Both the position numbers and the translations under genes were made by a program. The notes beneath the pieces were generated by a model. The model had not been told where the DNA came from, did no database searches, and saw only the letters and a list, made by a program, of their open reading frames with translations. Shown here piece by piece: positions 36,060-45,110 of a DNA stretch of 64,000 nt; the stretch's first letter is position 1; each line of letters begins with the position of its first letter. Where the stretch lies: positions 1-64,000 of the forward strand of contig NZ_KI518203.1 of the NCBI RefSeq assembly GCF_000479045.1. Direction: 5' to 3'. The DNA is from Cetobacterium somerae ATCC BAA-474 (GTDB lineage Bacteria; Fusobacteriota; Fusobacteriia; Fusobacteriales; Fusobacteriaceae).

Positions 36060-37559
36060 ATGAAAGATAGATCAAGCGGTATTCTTTTACATATAACATC
36101 ACTACCTGGCGACTATGGAATTGGTGATTTTGGAAAATGTGCCTATGAGTTTGTTGATTTTTTAGAAAAAAGTCATCAAAAATATTGGCAAATTCTTCCA
36201 ATGGGAATAACTGGCTACGGTGATTCTCCTTATCAATCTTTCTCTGCTTTTGCAGGTAATCCATATTTTATAGACTTAAATTCTTTAATAGAATTAGATA
36301 TCTTAACTAAAGAGGATCTTAAATCCTTATCTGAATTAAATACTATATCAAATATACAATATGATAAATTATATATAGATCGATATAAAGTTTTAAAAAA
36401 AGCCTTCTTAAACTTTAAAAATAAAAATTTATTATACACTTTAAATAATTTTAAAAATAAAAATATTTGGTGGCTTGAGAACTATGCCCTTTACATGGCT
36501 ATTAAAGATAAATTCAACGATAAATCCTGGTTAGAATGGCCTAGAGATTATAAATTTAGAGATAAGAAAACTTTAAAAAAAGCTAAACTTGAGCTTCAAG
36601 ATGAAATTAACTTCCATATTTTTTTACAATATCTATTTGACAAGCAATGGAATGAATTAAAATCATATGCTAATAATAAAGGAATAAAAATTATTGGAGA
36701 TATTCCTATTTTTATAGCTACTGATAGTGCTGACACTTGGGAAAATCCTAATATGTTTTGCTTTGATAAAAAGTTACAACCTACAAAAGTTGCTGGATGC
36801 CCTCCAGATGCTTTTAGTGCTGATGGGCAATTTTGGGGAAATGTATTATATAATTGGAAATATATTGAAAAAAATAATTTTAAATGGTGGATTAAAAGAA
36901 TCAAAAGTTGTTTTAAACTCTACGATACAGTTAGAATAGATCACTTCAGAGGTTTTGAATCTTTTTGGTCAATTCCTGCTAAAGCAAAAACTGCTAGATT
37001 TGGAAAGTGGGAAAAAGGGCCTGGAATGAAATTATTTAATGCTATTAAAAATTCTTTAGGTAATTTAGATATTATAGCGGAAGATTTAGGATTTTTAACT
37101 CCTAAAGTTTATAAACTTTTAAAAGATTCAGGTTTTCCCGGAATGAAGATATTAGAATTTGCTTTTGACTCAAGGGAAGAAAGTGATTATCTACCACATA
37201 AATATCCTAAAAAAAGTATTGCTTATACTGGTACTCATGACAACCAAACTGTCGTTGGATGGTATGAAACTATAAACAAAAAAGATAAAATATTTTGTGA
37301 TGATTATCTTGATAATTTTTTAAAAGATAAAAATATTCAAGATAATTCCATTAATTGGAAGTTTATTGAGGCTCTTTGGAGCTCTAATTCACAACTTGTT
37401 GTAGCTCCTATGCAAGATTTTTTAGGTTTAGATGATTCTAGTAGAATGAATACACCGTCTACCCTAGGAAACAACTGGATTTGGAGAGTTGATAAATCTT
37501 TTTTAGATAGCAATCTTTCTCAAAAAATATCTATTTTAACGAAAAAGTATAATCGATAA
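36060..37559 (+). CDS. malQ: 4-alpha-glucanotransferase (amylomaltase)
   Basis: GH77 enzyme that rearranges maltodextrins and releases glucose, 499 residues. Visible family motifs are SSGILLHITSLPGDYGIGD, GDIPIFIATDSADTW, then TVRIDHFRGFESFW (nucleophile Asp), IIAEDLGFL (acid/base Glu) and YTGTHDNQT. Its start overlaps no neighbour; GTGAGG lies upstream. It works with GlgP to convert imported dextrins to glucose and glucose-1-phosphate. Confidence 0.97.
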   Translation: MKDRSSGILLHITSLPGDYGIGDFGKCAYEFVDFLEKSHQKYWQILPMGITGYGDSPYQSFSAFAGNPYFIDLNSLIELDILTKEDLKSLSELNTISNIQYDKLYIDRYKVLKKAFLNFKNKNLLYTLNNFKNKNIWWLENYALYMAIKDKFNDKSWLEWPRDYKFRDKKTLKKAKLELQDEINFHIFLQYLFDKQWNELKSYANNKGIKIIGDIPIFIATDSADTWENPNMFCFDKKLQPTKVAGCPPDAFSADGQFWGNVLYNWKYIEKNNFKWWIKRIKSCFKLYDTVRIDHFRGFESFWSIPAKAKTARFGKWEKGPGMKLFNAIKNSLGNLDIIAEDLGFLTPKVYKLLKDSGFPGMKILEFAFDSREESDYLPHKYPKKSIAYTGTHDNQTVVGWYETINKKDKIFCDDYLDNFLKDKNIQDNSINWKFIEALWSSNSQLVVAPMQDFLGLDDSSRMNTPSTLGNNWIWRVDKSFLDSNLSQKISILTKKYNR

Positions 37560-37590
37560 AAAAAGTGAGATTAAAAATCTCACTTTTTTA
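37559..37590. terminator. Bidirectional terminator after malQ
   Basis: AAAAAAGTGAGATT with its complement forms a 14-bp stem and a three-base loop, overlapping the stop codons of malQ and the convergent methyltransferase-like gene. Confidence 0.9.
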
Positions 37591-38086
37591 ATATTACATT
37601 AATATAATCATCTTGATTACTCATTTCTAAAATATCAAAATCAGTAAATCCAACTAAATCCATTAACTCTTTTTCCGTGAAACAAGTATTCCATCTTCCC
37701 TCTTTAAAATAATCTTTTTCCCCAAATCTAAAAGAAAGATAAAGCAATCCTTTTTCAACTAAAACCTGATAAAATTTATTTAAAACATAATATAAATCCA
37801 ATCGATCCAAATGTAAAAGAGTATCTAAAGCCCAAATACCTATAAATCGTTCTCGATCTTTTAAACCGCTCATAGTTTTAACAATACTTTCTTTTGCTAT
37901 AACCTCATAAATTTCATCATTACTCTTAGAATCTACTTTTAAATGTTCAACATTGTGACCTTTTTCTAGAAAAAAGCTATTTATAATATCCTCTTTAGGT
38001 TTTAATGTTAAAATTTTTCCATGTTTTAGTAATTTTTTTTCAAAGTTATTAACCTCTTCTAATTTGATACTCGTCCCGTCATACAA
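37580..38086 (-). CDS. Class I methyltransferase-like protein with degenerate SAM motif
   Basis: 168 residues. The C-terminal half keeps methyltransferase sequence (FIGIWALDTLLHLDRLDLYYVLNKF, then GLLYLSFRFGEKD and a terminal DDYINVILKK). In place of the glycine-rich motif I (DLGCGxG) there is ILTLKPKEDIINS, so SAM binding is doubtful. The start is TTG with AAGGAGG four bases upstream; no in-frame ATG is near. It may be a decayed or repurposed enzyme. Confidence 0.6.
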   Translation of the reverse strand: MYDGTSIKLEEVNNFEKKLLKHGKILTLKPKEDIINSFFLEKGHNVEHLKVDSKSNDEIYEVIAKESIVKTMSGLKDRERFIGIWALDTLLHLDRLDLYYVLNKFYQVLVEKGLLYLSFRFGEKDYFKEGRWNTCFTEKELMDLVGFTDFDILEMSNQDDYINVILKK

Positions 38087-38190
38087 ACAACCTCCTTATT
38101 TTTAAACTCTCCCTAGTTTTATATACAAATTTCTTATGGTTTTTCCTTGCTTTATATGTTAAAATCCCTATAAAGTTTTATGGAGGGAAT

Positions 38191-38802
38191 ATGATTAACT
38201 TTAAAAATATAAGTCTAAAATTTAATGATAAAATTATTTTAAATAACTTTAATTTAATTGTAAATGCTGGAGAAAAAATACTAATCTCTGGAGTTTCTGG
38301 AAAAGGAAAAACTACATTACTTAAACTTTTACTTGGTTTTAGTACTCCTAATTCTGGAAGTATCTTAGTAGATAATTTAGAATTAAATGAACAAACTATT
38401 AATATTATTCGAAATAAAATTGGATATATGCCTCAATCCACACCTTTTTTAAATGTAAAAGTTGAAAAATTAATACATACTATTTTTAATTATAAAGAAA
38501 ACTTAAAAACTAAACTAGACATGAGTATTCTTATACAAACTTTAAAAGAATTTAATTTAGATTCTAATATTTTATCTAAAAATATAAATCAACTTTCAGG
38601 TGGTGAAAAACAAAGGTTAGCTTTTGTTATAATAATTTTATTAGATCGAAAAATTTGGATTTTGGATGAAATAACCTCTTCTTTAGATCAAGATATGAAA
38701 GAAAAAGTTATAAATTATATTTTAAATACAAATAAAACGGTTATTTTAGTTTCTCATGATAAAACAGAATCTTTAAATAATTTTAGGACGGTGATTCTTT
38801 AA
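38191..38802 (+). CDS. fetA: ABC transporter ATP-binding protein, FetA/YbbL-like
   Basis: 203 residues with Walker A GVSGKGKT, signature QLSGGEKQR and Walker B IWILDEITSSLD. The overlap of its last base with a FetB/UPF0014-type permease identifies it as the ATPase of a FetAB-like exporter, linked in E. coli to iron export and peroxide resistance. GGAGGG precedes the ATG. The symbol is by similarity of the pair. Confidence 0.8.
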   Translation: MINFKNISLKFNDKIILNNFNLIVNAGEKILISGVSGKGKTTLLKLLLGFSTPNSGSILVDNLELNEQTINIIRNKIGYMPQSTPFLNVKVEKLIHTIFNYKENLKTKLDMSILIQTLKEFNLDSNILSKNINQLSGGEKQRLAFVIIILLDRKIWILDEITSSLDQDMKEKVINYILNTNKTVILVSHDKTESLNNFRTVIL

Positions 38803-39584
38803 TGGCACAAGATATATTTTTACCTAATCTACTTTATTTTGCTATTTTTTTAATTCCTATCTTTTATATTATGAATTATCTTGAAATAAATATGATTTCT
38901 AATGTTATAAAATCTATTCTTAGAATGTTTATCCAACTTATGTTAGTCGGTGTTTATCTACATTATATTTTAACACTCAATAATTCATGGATTAATTTAG
39001 CATATTTAACTCTTATGACCTTTGCATGCACTTTTACAATTGTAAGAGACGTTAAAATAAGAGATAGTAAATTTTATATAATCGTTGCTGTATCTACTAT
39101 TATTCCTTTAATTCTTAATATGTTTATATTTTCAGAACTTTTATTACATTTAAAAGATCCTCTTGATGCTCTATATTTAATACCAATCTCTGGTATGATT
39201 TTAGGAAATACTCTAAACGGAATGATTGTAACTATAAATGACTTTTTAAATAATTTAAAACTTAACGAAGAAAGTTACCTTCTCTCTTTATCATTTGGAG
39301 CCACTAAATTTGAAGCATTAAAACCATTTATAGCAAATGCCATAACTTTAGCTTTTAAACCTTCTGTTGCTACTATGGCAAATGTTGGATTAGTTTCTCT
39401 TCCTGGTATGATGACCGGTCAAATTTTAGGCGGATCTCTACCTATTGTTGCTATAAAATATCAAATTGCTATAATGATTGCTCTTTTTGTCTGTAGATTT
39501 TTATCTTCTTTTATTTTACTTTATTTTTGCTCTCTATATTTTTTTAATAAATACTCAATATTTACATTAAAGATTAAAGAATAG
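38802..39584 (+). CDS. fetB: ABC transporter permease, FetB/YbbM (UPF0014) family
   Basis: 260 residues, about seven membrane segments. Family stretches include IRMFIQLMLVGVYLHYI, ISGMILGNTLNG, then LSFGATKFEALKPFI and LVSLPGMMTGQILGG. It is coupled to the ATPase gene by a one-base overlap and followed within ten bases by an amino-acid antiporter gene, so the three may share a transcript. Iron is the inferred substrate only. Confidence 0.85.
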   Translation: MAQDIFLPNLLYFAIFLIPIFYIMNYLEINMISNVIKSILRMFIQLMLVGVYLHYILTLNNSWINLAYLTLMTFACTFTIVRDVKIRDSKFYIIVAVSTIIPLILNMFIFSELLLHLKDPLDALYLIPISGMILGNTLNGMIVTINDFLNNLKLNEESYLLSLSFGATKFEALKPFIANAITLAFKPSVATMANVGLVSLPGMMTGQILGGSLPIVAIKYQIAIMIALFVCRFLSSFILLYFCSLYFFNKYSIFTLKIKE

Positions 39585-39593
39585 GTGATATTT

Positions 39594-40898
39594 ATGGCTG
39601 AGAAAAAAGAGTTTGGTTTATTTGGACTTATCGGTGTTGTAATTGGCTCTGTTATTGGTGGTGGAATTTTTAATATCTCAAAAGAGATTGCAAAAACCTC
39701 TTCTATTGGAGCCGCTTTAATTGGTTGGACAATATCTGCTTTAGGCGTATTTTTTATAATAAAAATCTACCAAAGACTTCTTTTAAAAAAACCGGATTTA
39801 AACAATGGAATATATGAATATGCTCGTATTGGCTTTGGACCTTTGGCTGGATTTTTTTCCGCTTGGGGATATTGGTTGGCTTGCGTTGTTAGTAATGCTA
39901 GTTATCCTGTTCTTATAGTACAAACATTAAGTTATTTTTTTCCATCTATTGTAGGGGTAAAAACACCACAAGGATTTATTTTAGGCACATCTCTTCTTTG
40001 GCTAATTTCATATATTATTATGAAAGGAATTAAAACTTATAATTTTTTCAATTTTTTAGCTACTTTTGGTAAAGTTTCAGCAATTATTATGTCTATTTGC
40101 TTTATGTTTATTTTTTTTAAATATAAGATATTTTCTTTTGATTTTTGGGGAACTTTAAACTATAAGGGTGATATTTTTGTACAGATTAAAGGGTGTATGC
40201 TTCAAACCTTATGGGCTTTAATTGGCGTTGAAGGAGCAGTTGTCATCTCGGGAAGAGCAAAAAATAAAAACGATGTTAGTCAAGCTACTTTTATTGGTTA
40301 CTTTATAGCACTTTTTTTATATATTTTTATAGTTGTGCTTAGCTATGGAATACTTCCTGCAGAGAAGCTCCAAAATTTAAAAGATCCTGCTTTAGCCTAT
40401 ATTTTAGAGGCTATTATTGGTAAATGGGGTGCAATTTTTATTAATATTTCTGTTTTAATTTCTATATTTGGAGCTTGGATTACATGGACTATTATAGCTG
40501 CCGAAATTCCATATAATATATCTATGGATAACCTATTTCCAAGTTTTTTAAAAAATTTAAATGTTAATGGTGCTGCTAGTAATGCTATAATTTTCAATGC
40601 TTTCATTAAGCAGCTTGCTTTTATGGTGTCTCTTTTTTCAAGTAATGTATATCTTATAATTACAAATTCTGCTGCTGCACTAATGCTTTTACCTTATATT
40701 TTTTCTATCTTGTTTTTATTAAAAATTTCATCATTTAAAAATGAAAAAATCTATATTTTATATGGAATTTTAGCTATATTTTATTGTTTTTGGATGGTGT
40801 ATGCTGCTGGAGAAAAATATATTATTCAAACACTTCTTATATACTTAACAGGTTTACCACTTTATTTATATAAAAAGTATGAATCCTCTACTAACTAG
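39594..40898 (+). CDS. Basic amino acid/polyamine antiporter, APC superfamily (ArcD/AdiC-like)
   Basis: 434 residues and twelve predicted membrane segments. The start GLIGVVIGSVIGGGIFN is the substrate-binding GSGIF-type loop of APC antiporters, and the sequence resembles arginine/ornithine and arginine/agmatine exchangers (GVEGAVVISGRAKNKNDV, then IFGAWITWTIIAAEIPYN). ATG 39594 is chosen with GGTGAT four bases upstream; an in-frame GTG at 39585 abuts the fetB stop. Substrate specificity is inferred. Confidence 0.82.
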   Translation: MAEKKEFGLFGLIGVVIGSVIGGGIFNISKEIAKTSSIGAALIGWTISALGVFFIIKIYQRLLLKKPDLNNGIYEYARIGFGPLAGFFSAWGYWLACVVSNASYPVLIVQTLSYFFPSIVGVKTPQGFILGTSLLWLISYIIMKGIKTYNFFNFLATFGKVSAIIMSICFMFIFFKYKIFSFDFWGTLNYKGDIFVQIKGCMLQTLWALIGVEGAVVISGRAKNKNDVSQATFIGYFIALFLYIFIVVLSYGILPAEKLQNLKDPALAYILEAIIGKWGAIFINISVLISIFGAWITWTIIAAEIPYNISMDNLFPSFLKNLNVNGAASNAIIFNAFIKQLAFMVSLFSSNVYLIITNSAAALMLLPYIFSILFLLKISSFKNEKIYILYGILAIFYCFWMVYAAGEKYIIQTLLIYLTGLPLYLYKKYESSTN

Positions 40899-40912
40899 TA
40901 GAGGATATTTTT
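40883..40912. terminator. Bidirectional terminator, antiporter gene/thiM
   Basis: ATCCTCTACT and AGTAGAGGAT form a 10-bp stem with loop AACT, then ATTTTTT. It overlaps both stop codons. Confidence 0.88.
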
Positions 40913-41703
40913 TCATTTTTTCTTATTATCTCCTCAGTTAGATTAGATATATTATCCATTATGTTAACTTTTAAACTTCCTGTCCCTATAAAGTTTTTTT
41001 CTGCTAATTCTCCAGCTATTCCCATTGATAATACTCCACCTACTGCACTAACTAATGAGTTATTTTTTCCACCTAAAAATGCTCCTATTAAAGATGAAAT
41101 CATACATCCTGTTCCTGTAACCAGCTCCATTTTTTTATGACCATTCATTACTTTAAAAACTATTTCTTGATTTCCAATATAATCAATTTCTCCAGTTATA
41201 GCTATAACTGAATTAAATTTTTTAGCTGCAAGCTTTACTAACTTTTCTCCACTGTCATCCTTTTCTAAAGAATCTACTCCCCTACTCAAAGAGTCTATAT
41301 TTAAAATTGACTTTATTTCAGCCATATTCCCTTTTATTACTGTAAATTTTATCTCTTTTAATAATGCATTTACAAGATTTTTTCTGGCCTTTGTGGCTCC
41401 TACTCCCACCGGGTCTAAAATAATTGGTTTTTTTAACTTATTAGCAATTTTTCCAACTTCCACTGCCATTGTCTCCATACTTTTATCCATAGTTCCTATA
41501 TTTAAAACTACACTTGATGAAAATTCAATTATTTCTTCAATCTCTTCTATGCAAAACGACATTAATGGTGAACCTCCAATAGCTAAGGTTATATTAGCAC
41601 AATCATTTATAGTTACTGTATTAGTTAAATGATAAACCAATGGTGTTTTCTCCTTAATATTTTTTAAAGCTAATACAACCTCATCAACTAACTCCTCTTT
41701 CAT
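40891..41703 (-). CDS. thiM: Hydroxyethylthiazole kinase
   Basis: Phosphorylates the thiazole moiety for thiamine salvage. Motifs include VYHLTNTVTINDCAN, LDPVGVGATKARK, AITGEIDYIG and ELVTGTGCMISSLIGAF. The start is ambiguous: I use ATG 41703, right after the thiD stop, but in-frame TTG 41718 and GTG 41727 overlap thiD and could be used. About 270 residues. It is second in a thiD-thiM operon under a TPP riboswitch. Confidence 0.94.
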   Translation of the reverse strand: MKEELVDEVVLALKNIKEKTPLVYHLTNTVTINDCANITLAIGGSPLMSFCIEEIEEIIEFSSSVVLNIGTMDKSMETMAVEVGKIANKLKKPIILDPVGVGATKARKNLVNALLKEIKFTVIKGNMAEIKSILNIDSLSRGVDSLEKDDSGEKLVKLAAKKFNSVIAITGEIDYIGNQEIVFKVMNGHKKMELVTGTGCMISSLIGAFLGGKNNSLVSAVGGVLSMGIAGELAEKNFIGTGSLKVNIMDNISNLTEEIIRKNEKISSTS

Positions 41704-41710
41704 GATATTC

Positions 41711-42517
41711 TTATTCAAAATCAACACCAGCCTTTTTATAAATATCTACAAAATGTCCTACTGGTCCTACTCCCTCTCCTATAGAAAAAGAGTTTTTTAT
41801 TGCATCTGTTATGTATCTTTTTCCTATTTTTACTGATTCCTCGATAGAATAACCTTTTCCTATATAAGAAGCTATCGTTGAAGATAATGTACACCCTGTA
41901 CCATGGGTATTTTTTGTTTCAAACCTCTCACCCAAAAGTTTAACAATCTCATTCTCTTCTGTTAAAAGTATATCTGTACAATTATCCTCTCTATGTCCAC
42001 CTTTTATCAAAACATTTTTAGCACCTAATTTTTTTATTTTTTTAGCCGCTAAAATCATCTCTTCTTCAGACTCTATTTTCATATTTGCTAAAATTTCTGC
42101 TTCTGGAATATTTGGTGTTACTAGAGTTCCAATTTTTAAAAATTCTTTTAATGCTTCTATTGCTTCCTCTTTTAAAAGATAGTAACCACTTTTAGAAACC
42201 ATAACTGGATCTATAACTATATTTTTTCCATTGACATTTTTTAAAGTTTCATAAACAACTTTTATAATTTCACTACTAGATAACATTCCTATTTTAACTG
42301 AACTTATCTCTATATCTTCATATAAAACTTCTATCTGTTTTTTTATAATATTCAAGTCCACCTCTTGAACTGCAAAAACTCCCATACTATTTTGTGCTGT
42401 AATTGCAGTTATGACACTCATTCCATATACACCTTGAGCACTCATAGCTTTTAAATCTGCCTGAATTCCTGCACCACCACACGAATCAGATCCTGCTATA
42501 GTTAAAACTTTTTTCAT
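41711..42517 (-). CDS. thiD: Hydroxymethylpyrimidine/phosphomethylpyrimidine kinase
   Basis: Phosphorylates HMP and HMP-P for thiamine salvage or synthesis; 268 residues, ribokinase fold. It starts with LTIAGSDSCGGAGIQADLKA, then GVYGMSVITAITAQNS, DPVMVSKSGYYLL, and THGTGCTLSSTIASYI with the catalytic aspartate region. There is no ThiE domain. The TPP riboswitch and terminator lie immediately upstream. With thiM this is a salvage unit; thiE must be elsewhere. Confidence 0.96.
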   Translation of the reverse strand: MKKVLTIAGSDSCGGAGIQADLKAMSAQGVYGMSVITAITAQNSMGVFAVQEVDLNIIKKQIEVLYEDIEISSVKIGMLSSSEIIKVVYETLKNVNGKNIVIDPVMVSKSGYYLLKEEAIEALKEFLKIGTLVTPNIPEAEILANMKIESEEEMILAAKKIKKLGAKNVLIKGGHREDNCTDILLTEENEIVKLLGERFETKNTHGTGCTLSSTIASYIGKGYSIEESVKIGKRYITDAIKNSFSIGEGVGPVGHFVDIYKKAGVDFE

Positions 42518-42542
42518 TTTTTACCTCCTAGAATTTTTGCAT

Positions 42543-42572
42543 AAAAAAAGCTATCCCTAAAATAGGGATAGC
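42543..42572 (-). terminator. Terminator of the TPP riboswitch
   Basis: On the minus strand GCTATCCCTA and TAGGGATAGC form a 10-bp stem with loop TTT, followed by seven T, 26 bases before thiD. Confidence 0.92.
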
Positions 42573-42620
42573 CAAATTATAAATTATAGTTGTATTCTTA
42601 ACTAAAAAATATTGTATTTT

Positions 42621-42702
42621 GCTACTTCCCTACGCTAGAATTAACTAGATCAGGTTCGAAGGGTCAGTTTTTTAACTTCTCAGCCTTTTGGCTCCCCTAG
42701 TA
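42621..42702 (-). ncRNA. TPP riboswitch
   Basis: On the minus strand the THI-box elements are in order: CTAGGGGAGCC, then GGCTGAGA, GACCC, ACCTGATCTAGTTA and GCGTAGGGAAG. The ligand is thiamine pyrophosphate. With the terminator downstream it should switch off thiD-thiM when TPP is plentiful. Confidence 0.97.
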
Positions 42703-42726
42703 AACTTTTTTTATTCTTTTAAACAC

Positions 42727-42755
42727 AATATACTATATTCTATTATTAATGTCAA
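42727..42755 (-). promoter_or_regulatory. Promoter of thiD-thiM
   Basis: Minus strand: perfect TTGACA (42755-42750), 17 bases, TATATT (42732-42727). The -35 box lies inside the last codons of the upstream muramidase gene. Confidence 0.75.
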
Positions 42756-43347
42756 CCATAGCCATCTCTTTTAACTTAGTTCTATAAGACAGAATTCTTT
42801 TCTCCCAACCCTTTCCATATAGCTCCCAACTAGTTAAACTTTTATAATAATTTATTCTTTCTTCTGTTATAAGATCTATAAACTTTTCATGATCTTGAAC
42901 TGAATTTATAACAGCTATTGTTTTACTTCCTAAAACTCCATCTACAACTATGTTTTCTGAAGGTTTATATCTTTTTAAAGCTCTTTGAGTTATAACAGCT
43001 CCTGCATTATATCCACCATTAAAAAATATATCAAATATCATCATTTGTGAATACGAGTGCTTAACCTCATTCAATCGATACTCTGTTAAAAGATGCTCGG
43101 CTATTTCTCTAGCTTGCTCCTCTGTAAGAGATTTTATTTCATAATCTTTATTAAATTTTTTATTGTACTCAATTAATAAAAAATTTCTTATTCCATATTT
43201 AGAAAGTTCCTTTTGTGTTTTTACAAGTTTATCCCCCTCGTGAGACAACACTTCACTTATTATAATCTCTCTAATTTTTGTATCCTCATATCCAAAAGTG
43301 ACTGTAGAATACAATAACGTAATTATAATTACAAATTTTTCTAGCAT
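42733..43347 (-). CDS. Exported GH108-type muramidase-like protein
   Basis: 204 residues with a signal peptide (about 1-19). The body resembles the lysozyme family ZliS/GH108 with its C-terminal peptidoglycan-binding part: SHEGDK (candidate catalytic Glu37), YGIRNFLLIEYNKKF, DIFFNGGYNAGAVITQRAL, VDGVLGSKTIAVIN and KGWEKRI. Such enzymes cleave peptidoglycan and are often phage-derived, but no phage gene is near. Base use looks like its neighbours. Confidence 0.7.
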   Translation of the reverse strand: MLEKFVIIITLLYSTVTFGYEDTKIREIIISEVLSHEGDKLVKTQKELSKYGIRNFLLIEYNKKFNKDYEIKSLTEEQAREIAEHLLTEYRLNEVKHSYSQMMIFDIFFNGGYNAGAVITQRALKRYKPSENIVVDGVLGSKTIAVINSVQDHEKFIDLITEERINYYKSLTSWELYGKGWEKRILSYRTKLKEMAMVDINNRI

Positions 43348-43433
43348 ACTCTGATTAGTTTCCTCCCTGTATATTTAAATAGTTTAATAACTTTTTAAAA
43401 ACAGGGTATATTATATCATAATTTTGACTAATT

Positions 43434-44828
43434 TTATAGAGTTTCTGCAACTTTTTGAACTTTTTCCTTAAAATCAGTTATATCTTTTATTACTTTTTTA
43501 GAGTCTACAGTTTTAATTTGCTTATCTTCTACTATTAGCTTTCCATTTACTATAACAGTATCTACATTGCTAGCATTAGCTGAATAAACTAAAGCTGAAT
43601 ATGGATCATATATTGGATTCATGTTTACTGACTTTGTTTCCACTATTACTATATCAGCTAATTTACCAACTTCTAAACTTCCCAATTCATTTTCTCTATG
43701 TATAGCTCTTGCTCCACCTATCGTTGCCATTTCAACAGCCTTTTTTGGCGGTAATGCTGATCTATCTTTTGTATCTAGTTTGTGTAACTTAGCAACATAC
43801 CCCATTTGACCAATTATATCTAAAGTGTTTCCACTCATAGGACCATCTGTTCCTAGACCTACTCTCATCCCTTTATCATGCATTTTTAAAGCTGGTGAAA
43901 TTCCTTTTGCTGATTTAATATTAGCAACCATATTATGAGCTATCCCAACATCTCTTTTTTTCATTAGTTCTATATCACTATCTGTTATAAAGATATTATG
44001 AGCTGCAATAAATCTTTCGTTTAATAAACCAACTGAATCTAAGTACTCAACAGGTGTCATTTTATATTCTTTTTTGATTCTATCAAACTCTCCATCAGTT
44101 TCTGCTACGTGCATTGAAACAGGCACGTTATATTTTTTTGAAAGTTCTTTGATTTTTAATAACTCCTCTTTTGTTACTGTATGAGGTCCATGAGGTCCGA
44201 ACCCTGGAGTTATTAATTCATCATTTTTATATTTTTCTACAAAAGCAACAGCTCTATTTAATGTTTCTCCTTTTTCTTTTCCATCTGCTGTTGGATATTT
44301 AATTATATTTTGTGTCATAATTCCTCTTAATCCAACCTCTTTAACAGCTTGAGCAGCACTCTCTTCAAATAAATACATATCTACCATCGTAGTTACTCCA
44401 CCTAAAGCCATCTCCATAGCCCCATGCTTTGCTCCTATATATGACATCTCTGGGCTTACCATTTGATTTTCTAAAGGAAAAATATATCTATTTAGTCTAT
44501 CAGGAACATCGTCTGCTAAAGATCTAAATACTGTCATTGATACATGAGTATGAGTATTTATCATTCCAGGCATTATAATTCCATCTTCTGCATCTATAAT
44601 CTTAGTAGCACTATATTTTTTTAATAAATCTTCATTTCCTACAGAAATTATTTTATTATTTTTTATAACTATAACTCCATTTTCTATAATCTCTCTTTTT
44701 TCATTCATTGTTAAAAGAGTTCCATTTTTTATTATTATATTAGCTTGTTCTTTTTTCTCAACTAAAGAACTACACCCAACTATAAATAAACTTCCTAATA
44801 ATAATGCACCTTTTAAATAATTTTTCAT
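43434..44828 (-). CDS. Amidohydrolase (guanine/SAH-deaminase type) with lipoprotein signal
   Basis: 464 residues. The catalytic part is a metal-dependent amidohydrolase of the MTA/SAH deaminase-guanine deaminase group: NTHTHVSM (His93, His95), SMHVAETDGE, AAHNIF and GLGTDGP. Unusually, it begins with a lipoprotein signal and lipobox IVGC (Cys19), so the enzyme is predicted to be membrane-anchored outside the cytoplasm. ATG 44828 has GGGAGG eight bases upstream; an earlier in-frame ATG at 44867 lies in the terminator hairpin. A guanine-type riboswitch upstream suggests a purine substrate. Confidence 0.85.
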   Translation of the reverse strand: MKNYLKGALLLGSLFIVGCSSLVEKKEQANIIIKNGTLLTMNEKREIIENGVIVIKNNKIISVGNEDLLKKYSATKIIDAEDGIIMPGMINTHTHVSMTVFRSLADDVPDRLNRYIFPLENQMVSPEMSYIGAKHGAMEMALGGVTTMVDMYLFEESAAQAVKEVGLRGIMTQNIIKYPTADGKEKGETLNRAVAFVEKYKNDELITPGFGPHGPHTVTKEELLKIKELSKKYNVPVSMHVAETDGEFDRIKKEYKMTPVEYLDSVGLLNERFIAAHNIFITDSDIELMKKRDVGIAHNMVANIKSAKGISPALKMHDKGMRVGLGTDGPMSGNTLDIIGQMGYVAKLHKLDTKDRSALPPKKAVEMATIGGARAIHRENELGSLEVGKLADIVIVETKSVNMNPIYDPYSALVYSANASNVDTVIVNGKLIVEDKQIKTVDSKKVIKDITDFKEKVQKVAETL

Positions 44829-44846
44829 TAAATAATCCTCCCAAAT

Positions 44847-44879
44847 AAAAAAAATCCCAGCAAGCAAAAGCTTCCTGGG
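44847..44879 (-). terminator. Terminator of the purine riboswitch
   Basis: On the minus strand CCCAG pairs with CTGGG, with an inner AAGC/GCTT stem, followed by a long T run just before the ribosome site of the amidohydrolase gene. Confidence 0.85.
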
Positions 44880-44904
44880 TTAACTGACTCCCAATTTACT
44901 TTTA

Positions 44905-44967
44905 CTTATAGTACCAAATTTAAGGTTTGGTGTAGAAACTTTTGGCCATATTCCAAATATATATAAG
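44905..44967 (-). ncRNA. Purine riboswitch, guanine type by its key pyrimidine
   Basis: Minus strand: P1 is CTTATA/TATAAG, L2 is AATATGG, J2/3 is GTTTCTAC, and P3 is ACCAAA/TTTGGT with L3 CCTTAAA. J3/1 reads ACTAT, where the C corresponds to C74 of guanine aptamers (adenine aptamers have U). L2 GG and L3 CC can make the loop-loop contact. At 63 bases it is slightly short. Confidence 0.93.
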
Positions 44968-44992
44968 CTTTAAATAAATATTTCACGAAATA

Positions 44993-45020
44993 ATTTTAGC
45001 ATATTTGAATCTAAAATCAA
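44993..45020 (-). promoter_or_regulatory. Promoter of the purine riboswitch and amidohydrolase
   Basis: Minus strand: TTGATT (45020-45015), 16 bases, TAAAAT (44998-44993), about 25 bases before the aptamer. Confidence 0.55.
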
Positions 45021-45110
45021 AGTTTTTTTATTTTATTGATTTTATATATGGAATTCTACACATTAATAGTATATAATTAAAACATCACATAATTTGCAGG
45101 AGGTAGTTTA

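Noticed and set aside
45040..45110. Riboswitch in the glyA leader
   Set aside because: The leader is short and AT-rich with no stem-loop or terminator; nothing resembles a folate or SAM aptamer.
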